Notes: generated from the sequence alone by a model not told the origin. Positions 35,348 to 45,197 are shown, counted from the first letter of the stretch. The stretch is 64,000 nt of DNA from Pedobacter westerhofensis (GCF_900182595.1 NZ_FXTN01000012.1:186001-250000), one strand, 5' to 3'. Numbers and translations are program-made.

Positions 35348-35558
35348 CGGTAATAATAGTTACACAAAGCTTTGTATTTATGATCTGAAAAAAAAGTGAA
35401 TAGGGCTAATCGTGAAAAAATTTCAGATATTTCTGTATTTAGTTAAATTTATTACATAATAAATTTACAACAATACCTGTCACCTAAATAAATCGCATAT
35501 ATTTAACCGCAACATAGATGTTAATTAATTTAGAGGTAAAACTTTAAATAAAAAACAA

Positions 35559-36020
35559 ATGAAAAACAGATTAGACGACTTAGACCTGAAAATTCTGAGA
35601 TTGATGCAACTGGATGCAAGGATGCCTCTCAAGCAAGTTGCGGCCATTTTAAACAAGGCTGTAGCTACCATATGTACCCGCATTAAGAAGATGGAAAAAA
35701 TGGGGGTGATACGGGGTTCCAGGCTTCAGCTTGATTTATCTGCCCTTGGTATTGAAGCAATTGGCTGCATATATCTGAGTGTAGACCGCCAGTCGGGCAA
35801 AACTAAAAAGTTACTGGCATCCGAACTGAACAAGATCAAAGGTGTGGTTTCCTGTACGAGCATTACCGGACAGGCCAGTATCAAGGTTGAAATTGCGGTT
35901 AAGAACATGAAGAGTTTTAACCATGTAAGGGATACCATTGCGAGTATTCCAAATGTTACCGTTTTAAATGGCGATATGGAAGTGGAGGTGATCATACCGG
36001 ATAAAGGCCTGGATTTCTGA
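35559..36020 (+). CDS. Lrp/AsnC family transcriptional regulator
   Basis: A 153-residue regulator with an N-terminal winged helix (LDDLDLKILRLMQLDARMPL, then VATICTRIKKMEKMGVIRGSR) and a C-terminal RAM ligand-binding domain (GVVSCTSITGQASIKVEI). Such proteins respond to amino acids or other small ligands. The 211-bp divergent gap to the sigma gene could hold its sites, but no clear symmetry was seen. A 16-bp stem hairpin follows its stop. Confidence 0.9.
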   Translation: MKNRLDDLDLKILRLMQLDARMPLKQVAAILNKAVATICTRIKKMEKMGVIRGSRLQLDLSALGIEAIGCIYLSVDRQSGKTKKLLASELNKIKGVVSCTSITGQASIKVEIAVKNMKSFNHVRDTIASIPNVTVLNGDMEVEVIIPDKGLDF

Positions 36021-36034
36021 TATGCTGATTGGTC

Positions 36035-36071
36035 AAACTTCCTGTAACAGATAACCTGTTACGGGAAGTTT
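36035..36071 (+). terminator. Long hairpin between the Lrp gene and the acyltransferase gene
   Basis: AAACTTCCTGTAACAG (36035-36050) pairs with CTGTTACGGGAAGTTT (36056-36071), with one G-T pair and an ATAAC loop. No T-tract follows, so it may act as a weak terminator or regulate the downstream gene. Confidence 0.5.
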
Positions 36072-36153
36072 AACCCAATAAAAACTGTCAGCGTATCAAA
36101 AAACACCGATATACTAGCTAAAAACAATTAAGTTTGCATCTTAATTTTTGGTG

Positions 36154-37026
36154 ATGTTAAAAAGGATACCTTCCTATATTGGCTTGTTTTTCATTTATGC
36201 GCTTTCTCTGCTGCCATTGCGGGTACTCTATCTTTTCGCGTCATTGCTCTACCTCGTCTTATATTACATTACCGGGTACCGGAGAGCAGTGGTGAGCACA
36301 AACCTTAAAAAGTCATTTCCGGAAAAGAGTAGTGAAGAAATCAAGCTGATTGAAAAGCGCTACTACAAGTATCTTTCAGCACTGATTTTTGAAATAATTA
36401 AAATGTCTACGATCTCTAAAGCACAATTAAAGCGGCGTTTCATCTGGAAAAATATTGAACAGATGAATGCGTACGCAGACCAGGGAATTGGTGTGCTGGC
36501 CTGTTCTGCGCACTATGGGAACTGGGAATGGGGAACCTTGTCTATAGGGCTTAGTTTCAAAGGAAATACCTATCCAATCTACAAGCCTCTATCCAGTAAA
36601 GCATTTGATCAGTGGTTTAACCATATCAGAACAAGATTTGGAAATCAGCTGATTGCCATGAGGCAAACTTACAGGTCGCTGGCCGAAACTAAAAATATTC
36701 CCAGCCTTTACCTTTTTGGCAATGATCAGGCGCCACCAAAAGAGGAATCCCATCAATGGATCACTTTTCTGAACCAGCATACGTCAGTTCAACAAGGAAT
36801 GGAGAAGATTGCAATAAAAACTAACAGACCAGTGTTTTATCTTAAGCTGTCAGTTCTCAGAAAGGGATATTACCAGGTAGAATGTATTCCGATTTGTCTT
36901 AATCCTGCAGCAAGTTCGCAACAGGAAATCACGGCGCTTCACACCAGCCTGCTCGAAGAGATCATCCGGGAACGGCCGGAATATTGGCTGTGGAGCCACA
37001 AAAGATGGAAACATCAGCCGGGCTAA
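36154..37026 (+). CDS. LpxL/HtrB-type lysophospholipid acyltransferase
   Basis: A 290-residue membrane-anchored acyltransferase that adds secondary acyl chains to lipid A precursors or related lipids. One N-terminal membrane helix precedes the catalytic CSAHYGNWEWG block (His and acidic partner, near residue 120). Then GNDQAPP and EKIAIKTNRPVFYLKL follow the lauroyl acyltransferase pattern. The ATG at 36154 is preferred; TTG and GTG codons just before it are also in frame. It is convergent with mqo. The precise acceptor is unknown. Confidence 0.88.
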   Translation: MLKRIPSYIGLFFIYALSLLPLRVLYLFASLLYLVLYYITGYRRAVVSTNLKKSFPEKSSEEIKLIEKRYYKYLSALIFEIIKMSTISKAQLKRRFIWKNIEQMNAYADQGIGVLACSAHYGNWEWGTLSIGLSFKGNTYPIYKPLSSKAFDQWFNHIRTRFGNQLIAMRQTYRSLAETKNIPSLYLFGNDQAPPKEESHQWITFLNQHTSVQQGMEKIAIKTNRPVFYLKLSVLRKGYYQVECIPICLNPAASSQQEITALHTSLLEEIIRERPEYWLWSHKRWKHQPG

Positions 37027-37065
37027 TGTTTCCGTTTTTCTTTAAAAACTGATTGTTAAGCCTGC

Positions 37066-38571
37066 CTATTCAGTAACCTGAAGATTTAATACTTCTGTTG
37101 TCTGACTTCTGATGGATGCAGCCAATGCGGCATCGTCGCTTAAGGCCTTACCGTATGAAGGGATCATTGCTTTCAGTTTGGATGTCCATTCAGGTGTTTT
37201 CATTTGATCTTTAAAGCAGCGCTCCATCAGGGTTACCATGATAGAAACCGCGGTAGATGCGCCCGGAGAAGCACCCAGCAAAGCAGCAATAGATCCATCG
37301 GCAGCAGTAACTACTTCTGTACCAAACTCCAGTATGCCGCCGTGTTCTGCACTCTTTTTAATTACCTGCACACGCTGACCTGCAGTTTCCAGTTCCCAGT
37401 CTTCCATTACGGCAGCAGGAAGATATTCCCTCAGTGCGTCCAAACGGTCTTCAGGCGACTGTCTTACCTGGTCGATCAGGTATTTGGTTAATGGTATATT
37501 ATCCAGGCCGGCAGCGATCATTGGCCTGATATTATTTACTTTGATAGACATTGGTAGGTCAAGCAGCGATCCGTTTTTCAGGAAACGTGTAGAAAATCCG
37601 GCGTATGGACCAAATAACAAAGCTTTCTTTCCATCAATCATCCTGGTATCCAGGTGAGGAACAGACATTGGCGGGGCACCAACAGATGCTTTGCCATATA
37701 CTTTTGCATTGTGGCGTTCAATCACTTCGGGATTTACACATTTCAGCCACTGGCCGCTTACGGGAAAGCCGCCAAATCCTTTACCTTCGGGGATATCGGA
37801 TTTTTCAAGTAATGGCAAAGATCCACCACCTGCACCAATAAATACAAACTTTGCTTTAACCGTTCTTTTATCACCGGTCTCCTGGTCTTTAATTTTCACT
37901 TCCCAGATGCCGTCTTTTTGTTTCAGTTTACGAACCTCCTTATTGAATTCCATATCCACGTCAGGTTTGGTCATCAGTGAATTGAACATCATCCTGGTGA
38001 GTGCACCAAAGTTTACATCCGTGCCCAGCATCATTCTGGTTGCCGCAACCTTTTCTTCAGGATTCCTGCCGGCCATTACCAGCGGCATCCATTCAGATAA
38101 TTGTTTGGCATCGTCAGAGTAAGTCATCCCCTTAAACAGCTCACATTCCTGTAATTTTGCATACCGTTCTTTCAGGAAATTCACATTGTCCTGGCCCCAT
38201 ACAAAACTCATATGCGGGATGCTCTTGATAAAAGTCTCAGGTGTATCTACCAGGTTATTCTGTACAAGAAAAGACCAAAACTGTTTGGATATTTCAAAAG
38301 ACTCTGCAATTGCTACAGCCTTTTTAGTCTCCACAGAACCATCTTCCAGCTGTGGTGTATAATTTAACTCACAAAATGCTGAGTGTCCTGTTCCGGCGTT
38401 ATTCCAGGCGTCTGAGCTTTCTGCGGCGGCAACATCCAGCCGTTCAAAGATCTCGATGCTTAATTCCGGATCAAGCTCTTTTAAGAGCACACCAAGGGTC
38501 GCACTCATAATGCCTGCGCCAATTAACACTACATCAACTACTTTATTTGAATTAATATTTTTACTGATCAT
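37066..38571 (-). CDS. mqo: Malate:quinone oxidoreductase
   Basis: FAD-dependent, membrane-associated enzyme that oxidises malate to oxaloacetate and reduces quinone, in the TCA cycle. The 501-residue protein starts with the FAD-binding VLIGAGIMSATLGVLLKEL and contains AWNNAGTGHSAFCELNYTP, a family signature near residue 55, and the C-terminal LGASPGASTAV. It is complete. The gene has its own upstream region with a -7 box and inverted repeats on its strand, so regulation at transcription is likely. Confidence 0.96.
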   Translation of the reverse strand: MISKNINSNKVVDVVLIGAGIMSATLGVLLKELDPELSIEIFERLDVAAAESSDAWNNAGTGHSAFCELNYTPQLEDGSVETKKAVAIAESFEISKQFWSFLVQNNLVDTPETFIKSIPHMSFVWGQDNVNFLKERYAKLQECELFKGMTYSDDAKQLSEWMPLVMAGRNPEEKVAATRMMLGTDVNFGALTRMMFNSLMTKPDVDMEFNKEVRKLKQKDGIWEVKIKDQETGDKRTVKAKFVFIGAGGGSLPLLEKSDIPEGKGFGGFPVSGQWLKCVNPEVIERHNAKVYGKASVGAPPMSVPHLDTRMIDGKKALLFGPYAGFSTRFLKNGSLLDLPMSIKVNNIRPMIAAGLDNIPLTKYLIDQVRQSPEDRLDALREYLPAAVMEDWELETAGQRVQVIKKSAEHGGILEFGTEVVTAADGSIAALLGASPGASTAVSIMVTLMERCFKDQMKTPEWTSKLKAMIPSYGKALSDDAALAASIRSQTTEVLNLQVTE

Positions 38572-38605
38572 GAACGGTAGATAGGTTATTCTTATATATT
38601 GGCCA

Positions 38606-38613
38606 CAAAATTA
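38606..38613 (-). promoter_or_regulatory. -7 promoter element for mqo
   Basis: On the minus strand TAATTTTG matches TAnnTTTG. It lies 34 bp before the mqo ATG and directly beside an inverted repeat. Confidence 0.55.
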
Positions 38614-38618
38614 ATATA

Positions 38619-38660
38619 ATGACGCATAGTTAGGCCTAAATTTTCTATTTTATGCGTCAT
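38619..38660. promoter_or_regulatory. Inverted repeat upstream of mqo, candidate operator
   Basis: ATGACGCATA (38619-38628) and TATGCGTCAT (38651-38660) are exact inverted copies 22 bp apart, and the palindrome TTAGGCCTAA lies between them at 38630-38639. The near arm is five bases from the mqo -7 box. The same region is also downstream of proA, so a hairpin in RNA is possible but has no T-run. Confidence 0.6.
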
Positions 38661-38693
38661 ATTTTGAAGATTTCTGATAAAAGTGAGATATAA

Positions 38694-39944
38694 TTATCTG
38701 ATCTGTCCATTTCCCCTCACCACCCACTTATAACTGGTCAGTTCTGCCAGTCCCATTGGTCCGCGGGCATGAAGTTTCTGCGTGCTGATTCCTATTTCTG
38801 CACCCAGGCCAAACTGCCCGCCATCGGTAAAAGCAGTGGAAGCATTGGCATAAACTGCTGCTGCATCAACTGCGTTAAGGAAGGTATTGATGATATCCTC
38901 ATCTTCGGCAACAATCGCTTCGCTGTGCCGGGAACTGTGGTCAGATATATGTGCCAAAGCGGTTTCCAGGCCGTCAACAGTTTTGATTGCCATCTTATAA
39001 TCGAGGAATTCCGTGCCATAATCTTCGGGACTGGCATGATAAAGCAGTTCCCGGGGATATGAGCCTTCAACTGCTGCAAAAGCCGCATCATCAGCAAAGA
39101 TCTGTACAGATTTATCAGCGAGCGGCAGGATGAGTTCAGCCAAATCAGAAAGCCTGGCTGAATGGACCAGCAGGCAGTCCAGCGAATTGCATACGCTTAC
39201 CCGTCTGGTTTTGGAATTGAAGATAATCCCTTTGCCCTTTTCTTTATCCCCTGACTGATCAAAATAGGTATGTACTATACCTGCACCCGTCTCAATTACG
39301 GGAATTTTACTGTTGTTACGGACATAGGTAATGAGCGACTGGCTCCCTCTCGGGATCAGTACATCCACAAAACCAACGGCGTTGAGCAGCGCCGCAGTTG
39401 CTTCCCTTTCTGCAGGAAGTAATGTTGCTACACTGACATCTATATGACGCGATTCCAAGACATCGTGAATGACTTTAGTGAGGGCGATATTTGAAAATTC
39501 GGCATCGCTCCCGCCCTTCAGCACTGCAATATTACCGGTTTTAAAACATAAAGAAAATACATCGAGGGTAACGTTGGGCCTTGCCTCGTATATTACTCCG
39601 ATTACCCCCAGAGGGACGCGGATTTTGGTCAGATCAAGCCCATTCGGGAGTGTGTCTGCAGAAATCTGTTCACCCAGCGGACTGTCCAGTGCTGCAACAT
39701 TTCTCATTTCCAGGGCCATATCGCCTAGTCTTGCAGCAGTCAGCTGCAGCCTGTCATATTTGGGATCATCGGCAGACATCCTGGCCAGGTCCTTTTGGTT
39801 TGCCGCAAGGATACTTTCAGCCCTGGCTACAACCTGGTCAGCAACCTCATTTAAAACTGTGTTTACGGTCTCTTTTGCTAAACGGTGGATGGTACGGCTC
39901 GCCTTTACTGCATTTTCAAAATATATACTATAATCTTTTTCCAT
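38694..39944 (-). CDS. proA: Gamma-glutamyl phosphate reductase
   Basis: Second step of proline synthesis: NADPH reduction of gamma-glutamyl phosphate to glutamate semialdehyde. The 416-residue protein has the family blocks VPLGVIGVIYEARPNVT, then CFKTGNIAVLKGGSDAEFSN, the catalytic Cys in RVSVCNSLDCLLV, and FTDGGQFGLGAEIGISTQKL. It is complete. The ATG is six bases after the proB stop, forming the proBA operon. Confidence 0.97.
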   Translation of the reverse strand: MEKDYSIYFENAVKASRTIHRLAKETVNTVLNEVADQVVARAESILAANQKDLARMSADDPKYDRLQLTAARLGDMALEMRNVAALDSPLGEQISADTLPNGLDLTKIRVPLGVIGVIYEARPNVTLDVFSLCFKTGNIAVLKGGSDAEFSNIALTKVIHDVLESRHIDVSVATLLPAEREATAALLNAVGFVDVLIPRGSQSLITYVRNNSKIPVIETGAGIVHTYFDQSGDKEKGKGIIFNSKTRRVSVCNSLDCLLVHSARLSDLAELILPLADKSVQIFADDAAFAAVEGSYPRELLYHASPEDYGTEFLDYKMAIKTVDGLETALAHISDHSSRHSEAIVAEDEDIINTFLNAVDAAAVYANASTAFTDGGQFGLGAEIGISTQKLHARGPMGLAELTSYKWVVRGNGQIR

Positions 39945-39950
39945 TTCCTT

Positions 39951-41033
39951 TTAGCCTACTGCATAAAAATAATTATAATGGACTAAAGGTTTTTCCCCTT
40001 TTTGTCCTATTCTTTCTCTGGCTTTGTCTGAACCGTATTCAGCAATTCCCAAGCCAATTAATACCCCGTTCTCATCTACCAGACGAATAATATCGCCTTT
40101 TTTAAAATCAGATGATATATCGAGCAGCCCTACCGGCAACAAGCTCCTGGCCTGTCCGGAGATCAGTGCTTTGGCGGCGCCCTCATTCAGTTTTACGATG
40201 CCCGTTGCAGAATCCTCAGAATGTGCGATCCACTTTTTCTTTCCGGAGGTATTCTTTTCGGGCACAAAAAATGTGTTCAGCACCTTTCCTTCTACCAGGT
40301 CGGTTAATACGTTGGCACGTGTGCCATTGGCAATGTGTACAGGGATGCCCAGTTTGGCAACTTTCTGGGCCATTCCAAGCTTGGTAACCATGCCACCACG
40401 ACCTGAGCCTGATTTTGCAGTGCTGATGAAAGAGCTGATGCTGTCGTTATCCCTTTTAATTTCCCTGATGACCGACGAGGAGGCGGATTTCGGGTCGCCG
40501 TTATAGATTCCATCCACGTTGGAAAGGATGATCAGTGCATCAGCGTCCAGCATTGACGCCACTAATCCGGCCAGCTCATCGTTATCCGTAAACATCAGTT
40601 CGGTCACTGAAACCACGTCATTCTCGTTAACTATCGGAATTACCTGGTGTTTCAGCAGGATCGACAGACAGCTTTTGATATTGAGGTAATGTTTCCGGTC
40701 GCGGAAATCTTCTTTGGTAACCAGCACCTGCGAGCATAACATCTGATGTTTTTCAAAGAGCGACAAATAGGTGTTGATCAGTTTGATCTGACCGATGGAG
40801 GCCAACAGCTGACGCGCTGCTACAGCGTCATGTTTCTCAGAGATACTGATCATGCTCCTTCCGGCGGCTACAGCACCGGAAGAGATCACCACTACGGTTT
40901 TCCCCTGTTTTTTAAGGGTTACAATCTGATCTACGAGGTGCGCGATCCTTGCTTCGTCCGGAAAACCATTTGGTTGGGTAAGTACATTAGAACCGATTTT
41001 TACAACGATTCTTTTATAGGCAGCGGCCATCAT
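39951..41033 (-). CDS. proB: Glutamate 5-kinase
   Basis: First step of proline synthesis, phosphorylating glutamate and usually feedback-inhibited by proline. The 360-residue protein has an amino-acid kinase domain (KRIVVKIGSNVLTQ at the start, then VVISSGAVAAGR, NENDVVS and SGSGRGGMVTKL) and a C-terminal PUA domain from about residue 275. Two ATG codons open the frame; I kept the first. It precedes proA by six bases. Confidence 0.96.
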   Translation of the reverse strand: MMAAAYKRIVVKIGSNVLTQPNGFPDEARIAHLVDQIVTLKKQGKTVVVISSGAVAAGRSMISISEKHDAVAARQLLASIGQIKLINTYLSLFEKHQMLCSQVLVTKEDFRDRKHYLNIKSCLSILLKHQVIPIVNENDVVSVTELMFTDNDELAGLVASMLDADALIILSNVDGIYNGDPKSASSSVIREIKRDNDSISSFISTAKSGSGRGGMVTKLGMAQKVAKLGIPVHIANGTRANVLTDLVEGKVLNTFFVPEKNTSGKKKWIAHSEDSATGIVKLNEGAAKALISGQARSLLPVGLLDISSDFKKGDIIRLVDENGVLIGLGIAEYGSDKARERIGQKGEKPLVHYNYFYAVG

Positions 41034-41070
41034 ATGATAAAAGTAAAAATTTCAAAAAAGTATTTAATTG

Positions 41071-43689
41071 CTACAGGAGGGCGATCAATCCTGTCCAGCC
41101 CGTCTGGTGGCCCGCTCCCAACCCTTTTCCGTTATCGCCGTTAAAATACTCATAAAACTGTATATAATCTTTAAAATGCGGATCATGGTTAAATTTGGGG
41201 TGACCACCCGATACGGGTCGTTCTCCCGCTTCGTCTTTAAGGAACAACGATTTTAAACGTTTGCTCAACAGGGCTGCAATCTCAGCAAGACTAAAGTATT
41301 CACCGGACCCGGTAGGGAATTCTACCTTGAAGTCATCTGTATAGTAATCCTGGAAATTCTTCAGCGATTCGATAATCAGGTAATTCATCGGCATCCAGAC
41401 AGGGCCGCGCCAGTTGCTGTTGCCACCAAACATATTGGAATCACTTTCTGCCGGAAGGTAACTTACTGAATAATCAAATCCATCCAGCTGATACCGAAAT
41501 GGATTTTCACAATAGGCTTTAGATACGGAACGTATGCCGTGATCCGACAGGAACTCATTGGCATCCAGCATTCTCTTCAGCAGCAGTTTCATCCTGTGCC
41601 CCCGCAAAAGGGATAGCAAATGCTGGTTATTGCCTTTAGTATCTGTCCAGTGGCTCACCAGTTTAACCAGGTCGGGCCGTTTTTCCGTAAACAAGTCCAT
41701 CTGCTCTTTCAATTTTGGCAGCTTGTCCCATTTGGCTTCTTCAAAAACAACTTGTGAGAACAAAGGAATCAGTCCGACAAGGCTTCTCAAACGCAGACTG
41801 TCGGCAGTTCCGTCCGGTTTTCTCAGCATGTCATAGAAAAATCCATCCTGCTCGTCCCATAATCCGGCAGAATCTTCTCCCATTGCAGAGATGGAGCCGG
41901 CGATATATAGAAAATGTTCAAAAAACTTAATGGCCATTGCTTCAAAAACGCGGTGATGTGATGCCAGTTCCAGGCTAATTTCCAGCATATTCAGTGCATA
42001 CATGGCCATCCAGCTGGTGCCGTCTGCCTGTTCCAGAAATCCTCCTCCCGGTACCGGCTGGCTCCTGTTAAAGACGCCGATATTATCCAGGCCAAGGAAT
42101 CCTCCTTCAAAGATATTGTTGCCCTCACTGTCCTTTTGATTTACCCACCAGGTGAAGTTGAGCAGCAACTTATTAAACAGGTCGATCAGAAACGTCACAT
42201 CGCCCCTGCCCTTGGCTTTTTTATCAATTTGGTAAACATGCCATGTAGCCATTGCGTGCACGGGTGGGTTTACATCTCCAAAATCCCATTCGTATGCAGG
42301 CAGCTGTCCGCTTGGGTGCATATAATTCGCACTTACCATCAGCCTGAGCTGCGCTTTCGCAAAGTCGGGGTCTACAGCAGCAAAGCTGATGCAGTGAAAG
42401 GCAAGGTCCCATGCCGCAAACCAGGGGTATTCCCATTTATCTGGCATGGATAAGATGTCATTTGCAACAAAGTGTTTCCAATGTGAGTTGCGTCCCTTTT
42501 TCCTTTTTTCATCGGGACGGGGCTGGCCTGAATCTCCCTTAAGCCAGCGGTTGATATCATAACTATAAAACTGTTTGTTCCAGAACATACCTGCCCAGGC
42601 CTGGCGCTGCATGCTTTTCTCTTCAACCTCAACTGCAGTCATCTGGCAGCTGTTGTAAAACTCATCAGTTTCTGTAATACGTTGTATAAAAATCTGGTCG
42701 AAATCTTTAAAAGCCAGGGCCTGCTTGTCTTTTGACAACCTGAGCCTGATTTGCCGGCTTTCCCCCGGCGGAATTTCCAACTGGTAACGCAGCCCTACCT
42801 TAGTACCGCTCTGGTCAGGGTTCACTGCAGAATGACGGCCATTTACGATGGCTTCATTAATGCCATCCTTCACATATGGAGTGGCATTGGGGAAATTATA
42901 TAAACGCCTGTTGTTGCTTTCGTTTTCTGTAAACAGAAAATCCGGGTTTCCGTCCGCACAGCAATGATAGTCTCCGATATCAGCGGAGCGAAGTAAAAGC
43001 GTGTTATGGCCGTGATTGAGGATCTCAGGTTTTGCTGCGCCATTAAACCATGTATTTCTGAACCAGAGTTGCGGGATCACCTCAATGGAAGCTGTTCCGG
43101 CGCTCCTGTTCCATACCGTGTACCTGATGAGCAGGTCTTCTATATCATTTTTAGCATATTCTATAAAAACGTCGGCATATTCATCATTGTCAAACAAGCC
43201 GGTATCTATCAGTTCGTATTCTGGTTTGGTTTTGTCGCGACGGGCATTTTCATCAATCAGGTCCTGGTATGGAAACGCGTTTAAGGGATACTTGTACAGC
43301 ATTTTCATGTAGCTGTGGGTAGGACTGCTATCCAGATGGTAATAGATTTCCTTTACATCTTCGCCGTGATTGCCCTGTTCATTAGTGAGGCCGAATAGTC
43401 TTTCCTTAAGGATGGGGTCTTTACCGTTCCAGAGCGCAAGTGCTACGCAAAGGAACTGTTTATCGTCACTAAAACCACCAATACCTTCCTCTCCCCAGCG
43501 GTAGGCTTTGCTTCTGGCCATATCATGCGTAACATGGTTCCAGACATCCCCATTGCTGCTGTAGTCTTCTCTCACGGTTCCCCACTGACGGTCAGTCACA
43601 TATGGACCCCACTTCAGCCAGTTGGTTTTTCCTCCATAATTGTTTTGGATACGCTGCTGTTCAGGATTGAGTTGACTACTGGAGTTCAT
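41071..43689 (-). CDS. GH63-like (MGH1-type) glucosidase
   Basis: A large 872-residue cytoplasmic enzyme with an (alpha/alpha)6 barrel typical of GH63 and related glucosidases. Visible blocks are NWLKWGPYVTDRQWGTVREDY, then AWDLAFHCISFAAVDPDFAK, LGLDNIGVFNRS and SNWRGPVWMPMNYLI. No signal peptide is present. Substrates in this branch are alpha-linked glucosyl or mannosyl compounds; the exact one is unknown. I start it at the ATG at 43689, since the longer frame would run into the PAP2 gene. It is 37 bp upstream of proB on the same strand. Confidence 0.85.
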   Translation of the reverse strand: MNSSSQLNPEQQRIQNNYGGKTNWLKWGPYVTDRQWGTVREDYSSNGDVWNHVTHDMARSKAYRWGEEGIGGFSDDKQFLCVALALWNGKDPILKERLFGLTNEQGNHGEDVKEIYYHLDSSPTHSYMKMLYKYPLNAFPYQDLIDENARRDKTKPEYELIDTGLFDNDEYADVFIEYAKNDIEDLLIRYTVWNRSAGTASIEVIPQLWFRNTWFNGAAKPEILNHGHNTLLLRSADIGDYHCCADGNPDFLFTENESNNRRLYNFPNATPYVKDGINEAIVNGRHSAVNPDQSGTKVGLRYQLEIPPGESRQIRLRLSKDKQALAFKDFDQIFIQRITETDEFYNSCQMTAVEVEEKSMQRQAWAGMFWNKQFYSYDINRWLKGDSGQPRPDEKRKKGRNSHWKHFVANDILSMPDKWEYPWFAAWDLAFHCISFAAVDPDFAKAQLRLMVSANYMHPSGQLPAYEWDFGDVNPPVHAMATWHVYQIDKKAKGRGDVTFLIDLFNKLLLNFTWWVNQKDSEGNNIFEGGFLGLDNIGVFNRSQPVPGGGFLEQADGTSWMAMYALNMLEISLELASHHRVFEAMAIKFFEHFLYIAGSISAMGEDSAGLWDEQDGFFYDMLRKPDGTADSLRLRSLVGLIPLFSQVVFEEAKWDKLPKLKEQMDLFTEKRPDLVKLVSHWTDTKGNNQHLLSLLRGHRMKLLLKRMLDANEFLSDHGIRSVSKAYCENPFRYQLDGFDYSVSYLPAESDSNMFGGNSNWRGPVWMPMNYLIIESLKNFQDYYTDDFKVEFPTGSGEYFSLAEIAALLSKRLKSLFLKDEAGERPVSGGHPKFNHDPHFKDYIQFYEYFNGDNGKGLGAGHQTGWTGLIALL

Positions 43690-43733
43690 ACTCCAATAAT
43701 AAGGAATGTTGCGCGGATTTTCTCCCTTTGTAG

Positions 43734-44546
43734 TTAAAACTTGCCTGAAATAAACAATCCGGGAACGCCATTCTGATATGAAGGCATCATCACGGTATTG
43801 GATTTTTTCCTGCCCCACACTGCACGTTTTACTGATGGATACACCAGGTAGGCAAATTTGGTGGACAGAATACCAATCCCTGCTCCTGCCACCACATCAC
43901 TAAACCAGTGATAGCTCTTATATAATCTAAGCACGGCGGTTGTAGTTGCCACGCTGTAACCAGCTGCAGTATACCATGGTGATATTTCTCCGTATTCCTG
44001 GCGAAGGAACTCCGCAGAAGCAAAGGCGGTAGCGGCATGGCCGGAGGGAAATGAATAATCGTTGAGCCTGTTGGGTCTCAACCTGTTACTGCTTTTCTTG
44101 AGCACATTGATCGTGATCCCGGTAAAGGCGCTGGATATCAGCAAAATGGAAGTCTTGTCGCGGAAATTGTTCTTGCCTTTTACGCCAAACAGATCCAGTC
44201 CGTATACTGCCACTGCCGGCACATATCGGAGATAATCATCTGCGTTGGTATAGAAATTACGGTTATCATGTTTGATGGATTTATAGATCTGATTATCAGC
44301 ACTGCGCAAAAAATCAGCATTGAGTGCAGTAAAGCCGTAAGCTACTGCTGCAGTTGCAGGAATGAAAGCATACAGTTTAAGCTTGCCCTGGTCCCTCAAT
44401 CTGGCCTGTCCACGATTTTTATGATGAATACTATCCTGGTGATCTGATGTATCCTTTTTTATTTTTATTGAATCGGTTTCCTGTGCGCGGAGCGTGATGC
44501 CGCAAAAGCAGAAAACCAGGAATGACAGCGAAAGTTTAGTGAACAT
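43734..44546 (-). CDS. Secreted PAP2 superfamily phosphatase (first copy)
   Basis: A 270-residue protein with a signal peptide ending at LRAQ. The PAP2 phosphatase motifs are KKSSNRLRP, PSGHAATAF and RLYKSYHWFSD, the last with Leu instead of Ser before the Arg. The His residues and the Asp of the catalytic site are present. Such enzymes dephosphorylate lipid phosphates such as undecaprenyl diphosphate or phosphatidic acid. The start at 44546 is preferred over an upstream codon. It lies before the GH63-like gene with 44 bp between. Confidence 0.85.
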   Translation of the reverse strand: MFTKLSLSFLVFCFCGITLRAQETDSIKIKKDTSDHQDSIHHKNRGQARLRDQGKLKLYAFIPATAAVAYGFTALNADFLRSADNQIYKSIKHDNRNFYTNADDYLRYVPAVAVYGLDLFGVKGKNNFRDKTSILLISSAFTGITINVLKKSSNRLRPNRLNDYSFPSGHAATAFASAEFLRQEYGEISPWYTAAGYSVATTTAVLRLYKSYHWFSDVVAGAGIGILSTKFAYLVYPSVKRAVWGRKKSNTVMMPSYQNGVPGLFISGKF

Positions 44547-44659
44547 GTACTGATCTACGAAATTGCGTGCCAAAACGATTAAATGATGCTAATATTATTG
44601 TTTGCAAATCAAATAACATTTTCGTAAATTCATATTAACATTAAAACCAAGTATAGATC

Positions 44660-45100
44660 ATGAAAGTATTAACGAAAATTCAGGAATGGGGCGATCGCCA
44701 TCATCCAAAATGGCTGGACTTTATCAGGATGGCCTTAGGCTTAACTTTGATGTGGAAGGGAATCGAATTCGCTTTCAATTTACATGCTTTCACCACGCTG
44801 ATGGAAAATGCGGGATTAGGTTTTGCGGTATCTATCAGTCTGATGGCGCACCTTATTATTGCGCTCCATTTAATTGGCGGTCTGATGATTGCGCTGGGCT
44901 CCCATACACGGATGTTTTGCCTGCTTAATCTTCCGGTTGTGCTTGTTGCCGTTTTCTATGTGAACCTGCCCAATCAGATTTTTAGTCCGTACTCAGAGTT
45001 CTGGTTCTCCTCCGCAGTTGCCCTGGCGCTGATCTGCTTTTTAGTTGAGGGCGACGGTGTATTGTCTGTAGAACATGAGAAGCAAACGCTGGCCGAATAA
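44660..45100 (+). CDS. DoxX family membrane protein
   Basis: A 146-residue four-helix inner-membrane protein. After a charged N-terminus come LDFIRMALGLTLMWKGIEFA, then LGFAVSISLMAHLIIALHLIGGLMIALG and two more helices, the DoxX pattern. DoxX relatives take part in thiol or redox homeostasis in some bacteria. It is followed by YtxH in the same direction. Promoter-like TTTG is present upstream but no perfect -7 box. Confidence 0.82.
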   Translation: MKVLTKIQEWGDRHHPKWLDFIRMALGLTLMWKGIEFAFNLHAFTTLMENAGLGFAVSISLMAHLIIALHLIGGLMIALGSHTRMFCLLNLPVVLVAVFYVNLPNQIFSPYSEFWFSSAVALALICFLVEGDGVLSVEHEKQTLAE

Positions 45101-45197
45101 AAATCAGGCTTTTCAATTATTTTTTGATAATTATCAAAACATGGACTGGTTTTTGAACTAAAAATGACAAAACATTATTTATTTAAAACTAATTGCC

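Noticed and set aside
41071..43818. Longer start for the GH63-like gene and overlap with PAP2
   Set aside because: The first 43 residues of the long frame have no family sequence and overlap the PAP2 gene; the ATG at 43689 fits.
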